Below the pieces are notes generated by a model, which saw nothing but the letters and a program-made list of their open reading frames with translations, was not told the DNA's origin and made no database searches. From assembly GCF_900111155.1 (NCBI RefSeq), contig NZ_FOGG01000012.1:96676-160675 (forward strand): a DNA stretch of 64,000 nt, in the 5' to 3' direction. The DNA comes from Pedobacter rhizosphaerae (lineage in GTDB: Bacteria > Bacteroidota > Bacteroidia > Sphingobacteriales > Sphingobacteriaceae). Made by a program: the position numbers and the translations under genes. This document shows positions 48,788 through 57,772 of the stretch, one piece after another; positions within the stretch are counted from its first letter, which is position 1, and every line of letters starts with the position of its first letter.

Positions 48788-48876
48788 ATGGCTAAAGCAA
48801 AAAAACAGCCAGGGATTCTCCTAAATGCAGCAATCTCTAAACACTCACCGGAATATCCGGACTTGATGAAATCACA
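48788..48876 (+). other. Out-of-frame N-terminal segment of kaiC
   Basis: From the ATG at 48788 one reads MAKAKKQPGILLNAAISK, an N-terminus like those of related KaiC proteins. The family motif TGISGLDEIT follows at once, but in another frame (48847-48876), which then runs into MGGLP of the main open frame. A single missing base near 48838-48843 separates the two. In the main frame a TAA lies at 48838-48840, so translation of the whole protein needs a frameshift or a corrected base. Confidence 0.75.
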
Positions 48877-50532
48877 ATGGGCGGATTGCCTTCTGGCCGT
48901 CCAACGCTGATCTGCGGAGAGGCAGGTTCAGGAAAAACACTCTTTTCCATAGAATTTATTGTTAAGGGAGCGCTGAATTATGGCGAGCCTGGTGTATTTA
49001 TGGCCTTTGAAGAAAAGGCTGATGAACTTAAAACCAATGTTGCTTCTTTAGGTTTTGATCTCGAAAAATTGGAATCTGATAAAAAGATACGCATTGATTA
49101 TGTGCATATTGACCGTGCTGAGATAGAGGAAACTGGTGAATATGACCTTGAAGGATTATTCATCCGCCTGGGGTACGCTATAGATAGTATTGGTGCCAAG
49201 CGCGTAGTACTGGATACCATTGAGAACCTTTTTTCTGGGCTTAAAAATGAGGGGATATTGCGGGCTGAAATCCGTAGATTATTTCAGTTCCTTAAATCAA
49301 AGGGGGTAACAGCCATTATTACCGGCGAGCGTGGTGAAAAAAGCCTCACGCGGCAGGGATTGGAAGAGTATGTTTCTGATTGTGTTATTCTCTTGGATCA
49401 CCGTATCATTAACCAGATCTCAACCCGCAGGCTTAGGATTGTGAAGTACCGCGGATCAGTTCACGGGACAAATGAATATCCATTTCTGATAGATGATGAA
49501 GGGATATCGGTATTACCGGTAACCTCTTTGGAACTGAATAAGGATGTTTCGTCTGACAGCATTTCCTCGGGTGTTCCCGCATTGGATCAGATGCTGGGTA
49601 ACGCAGGATTTTACCGGGGCAGTAGTATCCTTGCGTCAGGCACTGCAGGTACAGGTAAAACGAGGATTGCTGCCAGTTTTGCCAATGCTACCTGTTTAAG
49701 AAAGGAAAAGTGCCTATTCTTCGCTTTTGAGGAATCCCCAAAACAAATCATACGCAATATGCGTTCAATCGGTATGGATCTGCAAAAACATGTAGATAAA
49801 GGGTACCTGGAATTTTATGCCTCCCGGCCAACTTTGTTTGGCTTAGAAATGCACCTGGTTGCGATCCATAAGGCCATACGTAAATTTAAACCTGATGTTG
49901 TTATTCTCGATCCCATTACTAACCTGATTACAATCGGTTCGGTAAGCGAGGTGAAAACGATGTTAGTCCGTTTGATAGATTTTTTACAAACCGAGCAAAT
50001 AACAGTTATGTTTACTGCCTTAACGCTCAATAATATTGTTAATGAGCAGACCGATGAAGGCGTTTCTTCTTTGGTTGATGCCTGGCTACTGATCCGTGAT
50101 ATCGAGAACAATGGCGAACGTAACAGGGGGTTATATATCATGAAGTCCAGGGGAATGAAACATTCCAATCAGATCAGGGAGTTTGTTATCACGGATAATG
50201 GACTGGATCTGGTAGATGTGTTTTTGACTGAGGAAGGGGTTTTAACGGGCTCTGCAAGAGAGGCCAGGTTGCTTTTAGAGCAAACCGGTGAGATTATTCA
50301 CGAGCAGGCCATCAGCAGAAAAGACAGAGAGCTGATCAGGAAACGAAAAGTTCTTGAGTCTAAAATTGATAGTCTCAGGTCTGAATTTGAATCAGCAGAG
50401 GAAGAATTAAATAAAGTTTATGTAGAGGAAGCTTTAAAAAAGCAGATAATGGGGGATACACTTTCGAAAATGACTGATCTTCGCCGGGCTGATGTTTCGA
50501 AGCCAATTAAATCAAAAAAGAAAAGTAGATAG
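48877..50532 (+). CDS. kaiC: KaiC-like circadian-clock-type ATPase
   Basis: A 551-residue double RecA-domain ATPase from the first usable ATG of the main frame. CI has Walker A GEAGSGKT (14-21) and the paired glutamates in [12 protein letters not shown] has GTAGTGKT (255-262) and FAFEESPKQ. At the place of the phosphorylated Ser431-Thr432 of cyanobacterial KaiC there is S397-S398 in [11 protein letters not shown] coiled-coil tail (about 470-551) extends past the standard end. The conserved TGISGLDEIT stretch just before this start is out of frame with the true N-terminus, so the gene as read is frameshifted (or has a sequence error). It overlaps the first kaiB by one base. Confidence 0.88.
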   Translation: MGGLPSGRPTLICGEAGSGKTLFSIEFIVKGALNYGEPGVFMAFEEKADELKTNVASLGFDLEKLESDKKIRIDYVHIDRAEIEETGEYDLEGLFIRLGYAIDSIGAKRVVLDTIENLFSGLKNEGILRAEIRRLFQFLKSKGVTAIITGERGEKSLTRQGLEEYVSDCVILLDHRIINQISTRRLRIVKYRGSVHGTNEYPFLIDDEGISVLPVTSLELNKDVSSDSISSGVPALDQMLGNAGFYRGSSILASGTAGTGKTRIAASFANATCLRKEKCLFFAFEESPKQIIRNMRSIGMDLQKHVDKGYLEFYASRPTLFGLEMHLVAIHKAIRKFKPDVVILDPITNLITIGSVSEVKTMLVRLIDFLQTEQITVMFTALTLNNIVNEQTDEGVSSLVDAWLLIRDIENNGERNRGLYIMKSRGMKHSNQIREFVITDNGLDLVDVFLTEEGVLTGSAREARLLLEQTGEIIHEQAISRKDRELIRKRKVLESKIDSLRSEFESAEEELNKVYVEEALKKQIMGDTLSKMTDLRRADVSKPIKSKKKSR

Positions 50533-50810
50533 TGGGTAAAATATATGAGTTGCGGCTATATGTTGCAGGTAAAACATCTAAATCGGTTGTTGCTTTAGCC
50601 AACCTGAAAAAGATTTGTGAGGAACATCTGGAGGGTAAGTACAGTATCGAAGTGATAGATTTATTGGAAAAGCCTCAGCTTGCAGAGGGAGACCAGATTC
50701 TGGCTATTCCAACTTTGGTGAAAAAAGTACCGGAACCAGTTAGAAAAATCATAGGCGATCTATCTAACGTTGAAAAAGTATTAGTGGGATTGGATATCCG
50801 GCCCAGGTAA
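50532..50810 (+). CDS. kaiB: KaiB-like protein, copy 1
   Basis: A 92-residue protein with the full KaiB signature: [61 protein letters not shown] and [10 protein letters not shown]. It starts with GTG sharing its G with the kaiC TAG (TAGTG), so translation is coupled. KaiB proteins bind KaiC and switch between two folds; this copy keeps the consensus of the thioredoxin-like form. Confidence 0.92.
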   Translation: MGKIYELRLYVAGKTSKSVVALANLKKICEEHLEGKYSIEVIDLLEKPQLAEGDQILAIPTLVKKVPEPVRKIIGDLSNVEKVLVGLDIRPR

Positions 50811-50821
50811 AAAAAATAGCA

Positions 50822-51136
50822 ATGGAAGAAAGCGGTCAGTTGAATCCCCATACCCAATTAGTTGATGAGCACTATACTTTGCGGCTATTTATTGCCGGTT
50901 CATCACCTATTTCGGTTCGCGCGGTAACAAACCTTCGTGTTATTTGTGAAGAGTTTCTCCAAAACAGATACACCTTGGAGGTTATTGATGCCCATCAGCA
51001 ACCATTATTGGTTAGGGATGAAAATGTAACCGCTATGCCTATGCTGATTAAAAAAACACCATCTCCAAAAAAGCGCTTGATTGGTGATTTTTCTGACCGC
51101 GAGAGGGTTTTAATAGGGCTAGGAATTAAGTATTGA
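50822..51136 (+). CDS. KaiB-like protein, copy 2
   Basis: A 104-residue paralogue of the preceding gene, with LRLFIAGSSPISVRAVTNLRVIC, YTLEVIDAHQQPLLV, VTAMPMLIKKTPSPKKRLIGDF and ERVLIGLGI. It has about 12 extra N-terminal residues and changes PTL to PML in the conserved loop. It begins 11 bp after copy 1. Two different KaiB-like proteins per KaiC suggest separate roles, for example one for KaiC and one for the kinase. Confidence 0.9.
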   Translation: MEESGQLNPHTQLVDEHYTLRLFIAGSSPISVRAVTNLRVICEEFLQNRYTLEVIDAHQQPLLVRDENVTAMPMLIKKTPSPKKRLIGDFSDRERVLIGLGIKY

Positions 51137-51139
51137 TAA

Positions 51140-52858
51140 ATGGATAAATCCAGCGATTATATTAAGCTTGAGGCGGCCTATCGTGAAATTCAAATTCAAC
51201 TGGAGGAAGCAAATGATATTATTGATGCTATCCGTAGTGGTGAGGTAGATGCGTTAGTGGTAAATGGAAAAGATGGTCATCAGCTTTTCACTTTAAAAAG
51301 TGCTGACCATTCCTATCGGATATTCATTGAACAAATGATCGAAAGTGCCCTTACCCTTAACCGCGACGGGATCATTTCTTATTGCAATTCCCAATTTGCA
51401 GCACTCTGTCAATCGCCATTGGAAAGGCTAATTGGAAAGGATTTCCTGGATTTTATAGAACCAGGTTACAAAGATTTAGCTAAAGAAGTAATAACTCAAG
51501 CCTGGCAGAAAGAAACCAAGGCAGAACTTCTTTTAAAAAATAGCAGCGGAAATAATACCCCTGTGCAACTTTCACTGAAACAACTTGATCTGGATGAAAG
51601 TATTTCTCTAAGTGTTATCATTACCGATTTAACAGACATTAAGAAAACACAACAGCTTTTACAAATCAAAAATGCAGAATTGGAAGAAGCGCAGCGGTTA
51701 GGTGAAGAATTAAACGAAAATCTGGAAAGGATTGTTCAGGACAGAACAGCGGAACTTGAAGCTAAAAACCATGAGTTGTTTAATGCACTTAAGGATTTAA
51801 GGGAAAGTGAGGATAATCTTCACTCTGCTTTTAATGCCGGGGAGTTAGGTAGCTGCAGCCTGGATTTAAAAACCGGTAGGGCAGAAATGTCTGAAAGATT
51901 CCGTGAACTTTACGGCTTACCTGTTTCGGGTGAAATTAGCTGGGAAATGGTCCTTTCAGCAGTAGATCCGGCCTACATTCCTGGACTCAACAAGGTCCTC
52001 GAAAATTGTATCATTTACGGTTCCCCGGTAGACAGCACTTATCCGATAAAGCATTTGCTAACAGGAGAAAAGCGATGGATGAGGGTGGTTGGCAAATGTA
52101 AAAAGGATGAAAGTGGTAATTTTGTGAGCGTATCTGCTGTGTTGATGGATGTTACCGACCAGAAACAGGATGAACAGAGAAAAAATGATTTTATTGCCAT
52201 GGTTAGCCATGAGCTGAAAACGCCATTAACTTCCGTGAAAGGGTATATTCAGGTTTTACAGTTGAAGGCAAAAATTGAAAAACTGGCTTTTCCAATGAAA
52301 GCTCTGGAAGGGGCAAACCGGCAGATTGTTAAGATGACCAATATGATTAACGGATTTCTGAACGTAGCGCGTTTAGAATCCGGCAAAATCATGATCGATT
52401 TTGAGAAAGTAGAATTAAATAAGCTGGTTCAGGAAATCCTTGAAGAATATAAGGGCGATATCGTAGATCACCGGTTCCAGGAAAATTATGGGCCTGAATT
52501 ATTTATTATGGCAGATTGGGAGAAACTCGGACAGGTGATTAATAACTTGATCAGTAATGCCATAAAGTATTCATCAGGAAATACTGACATTTCGATTAGT
52601 TGCTTCCAGGATGGTAGCAACGCGGTATTTAAAATTATCGACCAGGGCATGGGAATTAGTACCACTGATCTTCCACGGTTGTTTGAAAGGTTTTACCGGG
52701 TAGAAAATTCAAAAACTGCTACCGTTGCCGGCTTCGGTATCGGGCTTTATCTTTCTTCTGAAATTATTCAAAGGCATCAGGGGAGGATATGGGCAGAGAG
52801 TGAATTGGGGGAAAGTTCAACTTTTTACTTCTCGATACCCTTAGCCATTGGGCAGTAA
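51140..52858 (+). CDS. PAS sensor histidine kinase of the kai operon
   Basis: A 572-residue cytosolic kinase with no transmembrane helix. The N-terminus LEEANDIIDAIRSGEVDALVV is a segment I know from kinases encoded with KaiB/KaiC-like proteins. A PAS domain (about 60-175), a coiled coil, a second PAS (about 230-335), HisKA with H357 (VSHELKTPL) and HATPase (DQGMGIS, GFGIGLYLSSEI) follow. It has no KaiB-like sensory domain of the SasA type. It starts 3 bp after kaiB copy 2 and ends the operon. Confidence 0.92.
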   Translation: MDKSSDYIKLEAAYREIQIQLEEANDIIDAIRSGEVDALVVNGKDGHQLFTLKSADHSYRIFIEQMIESALTLNRDGIISYCNSQFAALCQSPLERLIGKDFLDFIEPGYKDLAKEVITQAWQKETKAELLLKNSSGNNTPVQLSLKQLDLDESISLSVIITDLTDIKKTQQLLQIKNAELEEAQRLGEELNENLERIVQDRTAELEAKNHELFNALKDLRESEDNLHSAFNAGELGSCSLDLKTGRAEMSERFRELYGLPVSGEISWEMVLSAVDPAYIPGLNKVLENCIIYGSPVDSTYPIKHLLTGEKRWMRVVGKCKKDESGNFVSVSAVLMDVTDQKQDEQRKNDFIAMVSHELKTPLTSVKGYIQVLQLKAKIEKLAFPMKALEGANRQIVKMTNMINGFLNVARLESGKIMIDFEKVELNKLVQEILEEYKGDIVDHRFQENYGPELFIMADWEKLGQVINNLISNAIKYSSGNTDISISCFQDGSNAVFKIIDQGMGISTTDLPRLFERFYRVENSKTATVAGFGIGLYLSSEIIQRHQGRIWAESELGESSTFYFSIPLAIGQ

Positions 52859-52892
52859 GTTCCCGGCTTCTCTAATCCTTTAAGCTAACTTT

Positions 52893-53049
52893 AACCATTA
52901 TCACCCTGGTGATTTCTCCAATTTTCACATAATCTTAGTGGTGTGATTAGAATTTTTTTAATTCAGGTTTATCCAGCCTTGGCATAGTGACATTCTCCAT
53001 GCGGATGGCAGGCATAACCTCGTCGTTTGGGTGACTTTGGCGATAAGGG
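52893..53049. repeat. Dispersed 157-bp repeat, copy 1
   Basis: This segment is repeated at 59189-59345 in the same orientation with roughly ten differences (about 94 percent identity by eye). It starts AACCATTATCACC and ends GGCGATAAGG, so the ends are imperfect inverted repeats of each other, as in a small non-autonomous mobile element. An internal ATCACC-CT-GGTGAT palindrome lies near the left end. Confidence 0.75.
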
Positions 53050-53093
53050 GGGAAGGCATACTTATTTTTTTACTCGTTAAAGTCAAGTAGACC

Positions 53094-53747
53094 TTATCTG
53101 GTTTCATCATCCTTGAATTTCTCAAATTCCAAACTGAAAAAATTATTAAGAGCAATTATTTTTTGCCTGTTCTCATTTCCTGGACAACGTTTTTCATAGA
53201 ACTCGGGATATTGGTATATCAGCGTTTTGATATTGTCCTTTGTAATCAGATGAATGATGTTTGGCTTGCCTTCCAATGCATCTCCAGTGGTTCTTCCATT
53301 ACAACCGATTCCGAAACTGCTATCGTCCACAAGTTTCCATAAGCTCAATTTTTGGATACTCTTCCAGGCAAGATTGGCCTTTTTCTGGCTTATTTTTGAG
53401 GCCTGGAAGAAAATGTTGATATCTGCTGGCATATATTGGAACAATACTTTTTTAGCCGCTAATTCCTGCCATAATTCTTTGGGTGTTTGAGATTTTATCT
53501 TACTTATCAGTTTCCAACTTGTATCTATTGGCTCGTAAATGAAGGCGTTTATTAATCCTTCTTTTTTACATATTAGCCGGTATTTAGTGGGTTCGTTCCC
53601 CTCGTTTTGGTATTCAATAATTACTGTACTATCTGCGTATTGCTGAAAGAACTTATGCATAGGCGTCACTTTGGGCGTGGCTATGAATTGTGCTTTATTG
53701 ACTTGGAAAGAGACCATCAGGATAATTAGAAAAAGTATGCTTCTCAT
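53094..53747 (-). CDS. Hypothetical secreted protein
   Basis: A 217-residue protein with an N-terminal signal (ILFLIILMVSFQVNKAQ) and no family that I recognise. It has a soluble alpha/beta composition, several lysine-rich stretches (LICKKEGL) and two cysteines near GIGCNGRTTGD, plus one late in KRCPGNENR. It follows copy 1 of the dispersed repeat and is isolated in its direction. Periplasmic or outer-membrane location is likely; function unknown. Confidence 0.6.
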   Translation of the reverse strand: MRSILFLIILMVSFQVNKAQFIATPKVTPMHKFFQQYADSTVIIEYQNEGNEPTKYRLICKKEGLINAFIYEPIDTSWKLISKIKSQTPKELWQELAAKKVLFQYMPADINIFFQASKISQKKANLAWKSIQKLSLWKLVDDSSFGIGCNGRTTGDALEGKPNIIHLITKDNIKTLIYQYPEFYEKRCPGNENRQKIIALNNFFSLEFEKFKDDETR

Positions 53748-53946
53748 ATCTATAATTTAAAGTGGTTACGGGCAACTGATTTGGGAATTGTTATTCATGT
53801 CTGTCAATCTTAGACTGAACAAAGAATCGACTCGCATATGCCAGTTCGGGCCCTTTTATACCCTGAAATATAGTAATCAATATTGTTATGCAGCCTGGAA
53901 AGCGTACCAAGCATACCCGGGCAGATGCCCTCCCGGAATGAAATGC

Positions 53947-54150
53947 CTAAGATGTTGCCGTCTTTTTAAAGAACAGCCAGATGATCACAAATGCGGGGAT
54001 CGGCGTAATAATTATCGCTAAAAGTAATGAACCGAAGAATCCTAAAATGGTGTTTTTACCATATGCTGCAACCGCGATTAGGGAAATACATGCCAGAGAT
54101 AAAATCAATAAAATTTCTGGGGTACCAAGATTGATAAAAGCTAAAGTCAT
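53947..54150 (-). CDS. Small two-helix membrane protein
   Basis: I choose the Met at 54150 (MTLAFINLGTPEILLIL) because it precedes the first hydrophobic helix directly; an upstream extension is AT-rich and unlike coding sequence. The 67-residue product has two or three hydrophobic segments (ILLILSLACISLIAVAA and LLLAIIITPIPAFVIIWLFF) with a short basic tail KK. It resembles the small YqaE-like or phage-shock-like membrane proteins only in layout; no family is assigned. Confidence 0.5.
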   Translation of the reverse strand: MTLAFINLGTPEILLILSLACISLIAVAAYGKNTILGFFGSLLLAIIITPIPAFVIIWLFFKKTATS

Positions 54151-54253
54151 TTGAGAGAATTTATTATGTATAAAGCTAATAAAATTATGATTAAAAAGAG
54201 ATTGATAAATAATCATTCCGCGCTATTCATAACTGGGTACGCTTTTAGGGTAA

Positions 54254-54724
54254 GCAACCTCCTTCTACGATGCAAATTTAAATAACATAAACAGCACCGA
54301 ATCATTCAACGTTAGAAATAAATTTTTGGTTGATTATTCGCCTGTGCGCAATTCACGCATTTCTACAAGTTTAAGCCTCAGTCGCGAAAAGGGGAGTACT
54401 GATCTTTTTTATTCTGCAGAACACAGCCGTTTCAATGGCGTGACTGATTTAGGTAGGAAAGGATCTTACACCGCAACCAATAATAACTCTTCAAATATCC
54501 AGAGCAGAACAAATGCGTACATCAACCTTAGTTTTGGCCGCCACATGATCAACCCAAGTGTTGCCATCACACTTTACGCAACCAGTTCTGATTCTCAAAG
54601 TATAATAGCAACATGATTTCCATTTGACAGGTTGAATAACCTTCTGTTTGCCGCTCAATATGAGGCCAACGGAATACCTACAGGAACAGAAAGTACGCAA
54701 CACAGATTAGGTTGCTGGAAATAA
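54254..54724 (+). pseudogene. Remnant of an outer-membrane beta-barrel protein
   Basis: An open stretch without a start codon (54254-54616) reads in alternating polar/hydrophobic strands such as NKFLVDYSPVRNSRISTS, TDLFYSAEHSRF and NAYINLSFGRHMINPSVAI, typical of a beta-barrel protein. After a stop the barrel-like reading continues in another frame (PFDRLNNLLFAAQYEANG) up to a TAA near 54724. Missing 5' end plus frameshift point to a decayed gene, perhaps a TonB-dependent receptor. Confidence 0.5.
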
Positions 54725-55037
54725 CGAAGCTGCTGTAGGTGAGCTTTCTGCAAAGATAGAAATGGCTAAAAATAACAGTTAGCATATAATGACTTGTAAA
54801 TTAAGATTTTGATCTCCGTTTGTTTTGCTTGGACGGCAAAAACTCACCTTCAGTTAAATTTTATTTCTGTAATTAATATGGTATCTGCTTTAACTGTTGT
54901 GTTATTATAGGCAGGAAGCAGATCCTAATGATGATCGGGTCTATGATTGCTCTGATGGCTGTTGTTCATAATTTTGTCTAATTAATTAATTTTATTGTAT
55001 GATTCGTCATACCAGAAAAAAATTACTAATTTCCTGT
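54725..55037. other. Intergenic region
   Basis: About 310 bp after the barrel remnant. A short open tail (AAVGELSAKIEMAKNNS, ending near 54781) may belong to the same decayed gene. Otherwise nothing is recognisable; the region before 55000 is strongly AT-rich and probably holds the promoter of the next operon. Confidence 0.4.
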
Positions 55038-55691
55038 ATGAAAAAAATTATACACCTAATACTTCTTTCCATTTTACCCCTTTTGATCAATGCGCAGACG
55101 ACCAGCTATCTTGTTAAAGGGACTGTTATAAACGACAAAACAGCAAAGTTTGCCTATCTTGTTGTTGCCAAGAATAAAGAGATGTTCAAGGTAGTTCCAA
55201 TTAAAAATAATAGCTTCAGTTTCTCAGGTAAAACAGATTTAAAAGGTGAAAATTTAAAACCTGCAGTTCTGTTTGTTGATGAAAGAGGTAACATCACGAT
55301 GGATGAGCTATACTCAAAACTCAAACAGGGAGTCTGGATCAATGGGAGGAAAAACCTTAGGCCGGTGATCCTGGAAGAGGTAACTTTCGAGATCGAAAAC
55401 AGCCAGCTGGCATCAAAGTCAAAAGTTACTTCTGGAGGTATCTTAACTAAACAGTGGGATGAAAGCAAGCCCGCAGTAGCGCAGGGAAAAAGTGTTGAAT
55501 TTATAAAAAAATATCCGGATTCACCCGTAAGCCTATCCATGATAGACAAAATGGTTCAGATGAATGATGCTCCTTCTAGGGGAGATATGGACAAAAAACA
55601 GCCTCTTAAAGTTCTATATTCTCTGTTATCCGAAAGACTTAAGAAAAGTCCTAACGGAATCGAGCTAAAGAAGAGTATTGATGCATTATAA
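55038..55691 (+). CDS. Hypothetical secreted protein, DUF4369-like
   Basis: I use the Met at 55038, which begins the signal peptide KKIIHLILLSILPLLINAQ; an in-frame Met at 54999 is possible. The 217-residue product has an N-terminal beta domain (SYLVKGTVINDKTAKFAYLVV, NSFSFSGKTDLKGENLKPAVLFVD) resembling the DUF4369 domain found at the N-terminus of Bacteroidota TlpA-like proteins, but it ends without a thioredoxin domain. The next gene, 27 bp downstream, encodes a thioredoxin-domain protein, so the pair may be a split version of the usual fusion. Confidence 0.6.
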   Translation: MKKIIHLILLSILPLLINAQTTSYLVKGTVINDKTAKFAYLVVAKNKEMFKVVPIKNNSFSFSGKTDLKGENLKPAVLFVDERGNITMDELYSKLKQGVWINGRKNLRPVILEEVTFEIENSQLASKSKVTSGGILTKQWDESKPAVAQGKSVEFIKKYPDSPVSLSMIDKMVQMNDAPSRGDMDKKQPLKVLYSLLSERLKKSPNGIELKKSIDAL

Positions 55692-55718
55692 CAGTACCTG
55701 AATTTACTAACGAAAAAC

Positions 55719-56867
55719 ATGAAGGCCGTTACTACGATCATTATACTTCTAATGCTAACATATAGAGTAGAAGCTCAACAGAATGATTCTAATGATCAAT
55801 TTGATATAGACCTTAGGGCAGTTAAGGATGTTCCTAAGTTCGTCATACTGCAAAAAGTAGCGCTTGACGGTTACACTGTAAAAAATGATACGCTGGCTGT
55901 TGTGAACCAGAGGGTTTTTTACAGCACCAGCTTTGAAGAACCAGAGCTTTACGTTATAAATATCCAGTGGAAGGATAAACCCGAAACATCAACATCCTTT
56001 TGGAGCGGATCTAAGATGGATATTTTGGTAACTGACAACTATGAAGCCAAATTAGTTGCTCCTTTGGTCAGCCTATTCGCAGGCAAGGTATTAAACTTAG
56101 ATCGCGGTGTCAGATCCTATAAAACCCTATCCGACAGCCTGGTTAGACCAGTCAGCTATGTGAACAGAAAAACTGAAGATGTAGAAGCAGAAATTGGAAA
56201 AATCAGAGACTCAATTGAAAATGTGATTGATAATGAAATTTATCTGAAGACCGTCCGCTCTTTTCCAAATGAGGCAATTGGTCTGTATGCCCTGACACGG
56301 TACGCTGATCGGCCAATAGCAGATCAACGCATCAAGAGCGAACCGGAAAAGATCAGTTCACTCCTCGGTGAAATGGGAGAGCAGGTGAGAAAAATGCCTT
56401 CTGCTCTTATTCTGGAAAGTAGTATTGAGCTGGCAAAACGGATGTCCGTAGGGAATGAGTTCCCGGATGTGTCCCTTTTGGATACTTCCGGTAGAGCTAT
56501 AAGTATAAGGGCAATAAAAGCTAAATATATATTGATAGATTTTTGGGCGAGTTGGTGCGGCCCGTGTCGGCAGCAAGCCCCATTACTCGTGAAGGAATTT
56601 AGAAAGTACAGTGGGGATGGTTTTAGCATTGTCAGCATTAGCAGGGACAGCCCAACGTTGAAAAAAAACTGGCTCAGAGCTATTAAACAGGATAAGATCT
56701 CCATCTGGTACCAGTTAAGTGATTTTGCAAATGTGGCTCAAAGAACCTACGGTATCAAGTATATTCCCACTAACTATCTGATCGACAGCAATGGGATCAT
56801 CATAGCAAGAAATTTGAACGGAGAGAGTCTCAGTAAATTATTGCAGCAATTGTTCTCCGGTAAATGA
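55719..56867 (+). CDS. TlpA-like thiol-disulfide oxidoreductase, secreted
   Basis: A 382-residue protein with signal TTIIILLMLTYRVEAQ, a middle region of unknown fold with helices around 140-230, and a C-terminal thioredoxin domain with WASWCGPC (C280, C283) and IPTNYLIDSNG at the cis-proline. It should reduce disulfides in the periplasm. The preceding gene, 27 bp upstream, looks like the missing DUF4369-type partner. Confidence 0.88.
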   Translation: MKAVTTIIILLMLTYRVEAQQNDSNDQFDIDLRAVKDVPKFVILQKVALDGYTVKNDTLAVVNQRVFYSTSFEEPELYVINIQWKDKPETSTSFWSGSKMDILVTDNYEAKLVAPLVSLFAGKVLNLDRGVRSYKTLSDSLVRPVSYVNRKTEDVEAEIGKIRDSIENVIDNEIYLKTVRSFPNEAIGLYALTRYADRPIADQRIKSEPEKISSLLGEMGEQVRKMPSALILESSIELAKRMSVGNEFPDVSLLDTSGRAISIRAIKAKYILIDFWASWCGPCRQQAPLLVKEFRKYSGDGFSIVSISRDSPTLKKNWLRAIKQDKISIWYQLSDFANVAQRTYGIKYIPTNYLIDSNGIIIARNLNGESLSKLLQQLFSGK

Positions 56868-57079
56868 TCAAAGATTTTAATATTGGCCCAACCTAGGGTA
56901 GAAAAAGAAACAATTCCCTTTTTAATTTGCGCAAGTGAAAATATGTGTGAAGTAAATTTGTTGATTGACAGATAGTTGCAGCCAAATTCGCTACGTCAGT
57001 TTTTTAAAATTTGACGCACCTCTTGACGGACCTGGCATATGCGTTTTTTTGTCCAAAAAGCCACTAAATACCAAAAAAC

Positions 57080-57112
57080 AAAAGCCTGCAAATTGTTGAT
57101 TTGCAGGCTTTT
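57080..57112. terminator. Strong bidirectional terminator next to tRNA fragment
   Basis: AAAAGCCTGCAAAT (57080-57093) pairs perfectly with ATTTGCAGGCTTTT (57099-57112) around a 5-nt loop, with A-rich and T-rich flanks on the two sides. It lies 35 bp beyond the 3' end of the minus-strand tRNA fragment at 57147-57168, in the position expected for that tRNA's own terminator. Confidence 0.8.
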
Positions 57113-57146
57113 AGTGTTTTTCGGTGATTTTTGATACTGATTACAG

Positions 57147-57168
57147 TGGAGCCGAAGGGGTTCGAACC
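57147..57168 (-). other. tRNA 3'-end fragment, probable integration (att) scar
   Basis: On the minus strand the bases read GGTTCGAACC followed by CCTTCGGCTCCA: a T-loop (TTCGAAC) and the 3' half of an acceptor stem. Sequence to the right does not continue as a tRNA (the T-stem is mismatched and there is no anticodon arm), so only the 3' end is present. Such fragments mark one end of an element that inserted into a tRNA gene. Confidence 0.5.
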
Positions 57169-57772
57169 TTCTGTTTAAAATGCTGTATATCAGTATTTTA
57201 AATTTTGTTTTTTGATTTAATGTGCCAAAAACTCACCTTTATTTTTTGTGTACAAATCTGTTACCAAATTTACCTGAAAATAAGGTAATTAAGAACGAAT
57301 TATCTTACAATTATTTTAGACTTCCATTTACTTTATCGTGATATAATCTTATGTGGCAGTTCGAATTTGCTTCCAGGTACCTGATTATATATAAAGCCTT
57401 GTGAGTGAGTTACTTATGGGGCTTTGTTTTTGTAGTACTGTCTTATATACTGACACTTTTTTGCTCAGTTTTAGATTTGTTGATAAATAATTATTTAAAT
57501 CTTGCCCTGATGTTTTTGTTGCATTACACTAACTTTTAAGGTAGTGAATGTTATTGATTTTATTGTTCTAAACATTTATAAGGGATTGAGCAATCTAGCA
57601 TTAAAGGAGGACATTTAAAAGATAGCTCCATTAGTAAGCCAATTTTATAAACATCCCGGTCAATTTAAAAATTGGAGGTAGGATAATAACGGGAGGAGTG
57701 AAGAAGGATTTGAGAAGGTTTTTAGAAGTTAATGATTTATCTTTGAAACGTTTTCAAAATAATCCTACCGCA
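57169..57772. other. Gene-free region right of the tRNA fragment
   Basis: About 600 AT-rich bases. Repeated short motifs such as TGTGTACAAATC and TGTTACCAAATT (57247-57272) resemble the arm-site region of a tyrosine-recombinase attachment site, but no integrase gene is present. No other structure is visible before the start of the DUF4468-like gene. The 280 bp left of the fragment (56868-57146) hold only the terminator. Confidence 0.35.

Noticed and set aside
53788..54021. 77-residue cysteine-rich open frame
   Set aside because: It overlaps the small membrane protein gene on the other strand and has no conserved spacing of cysteines.
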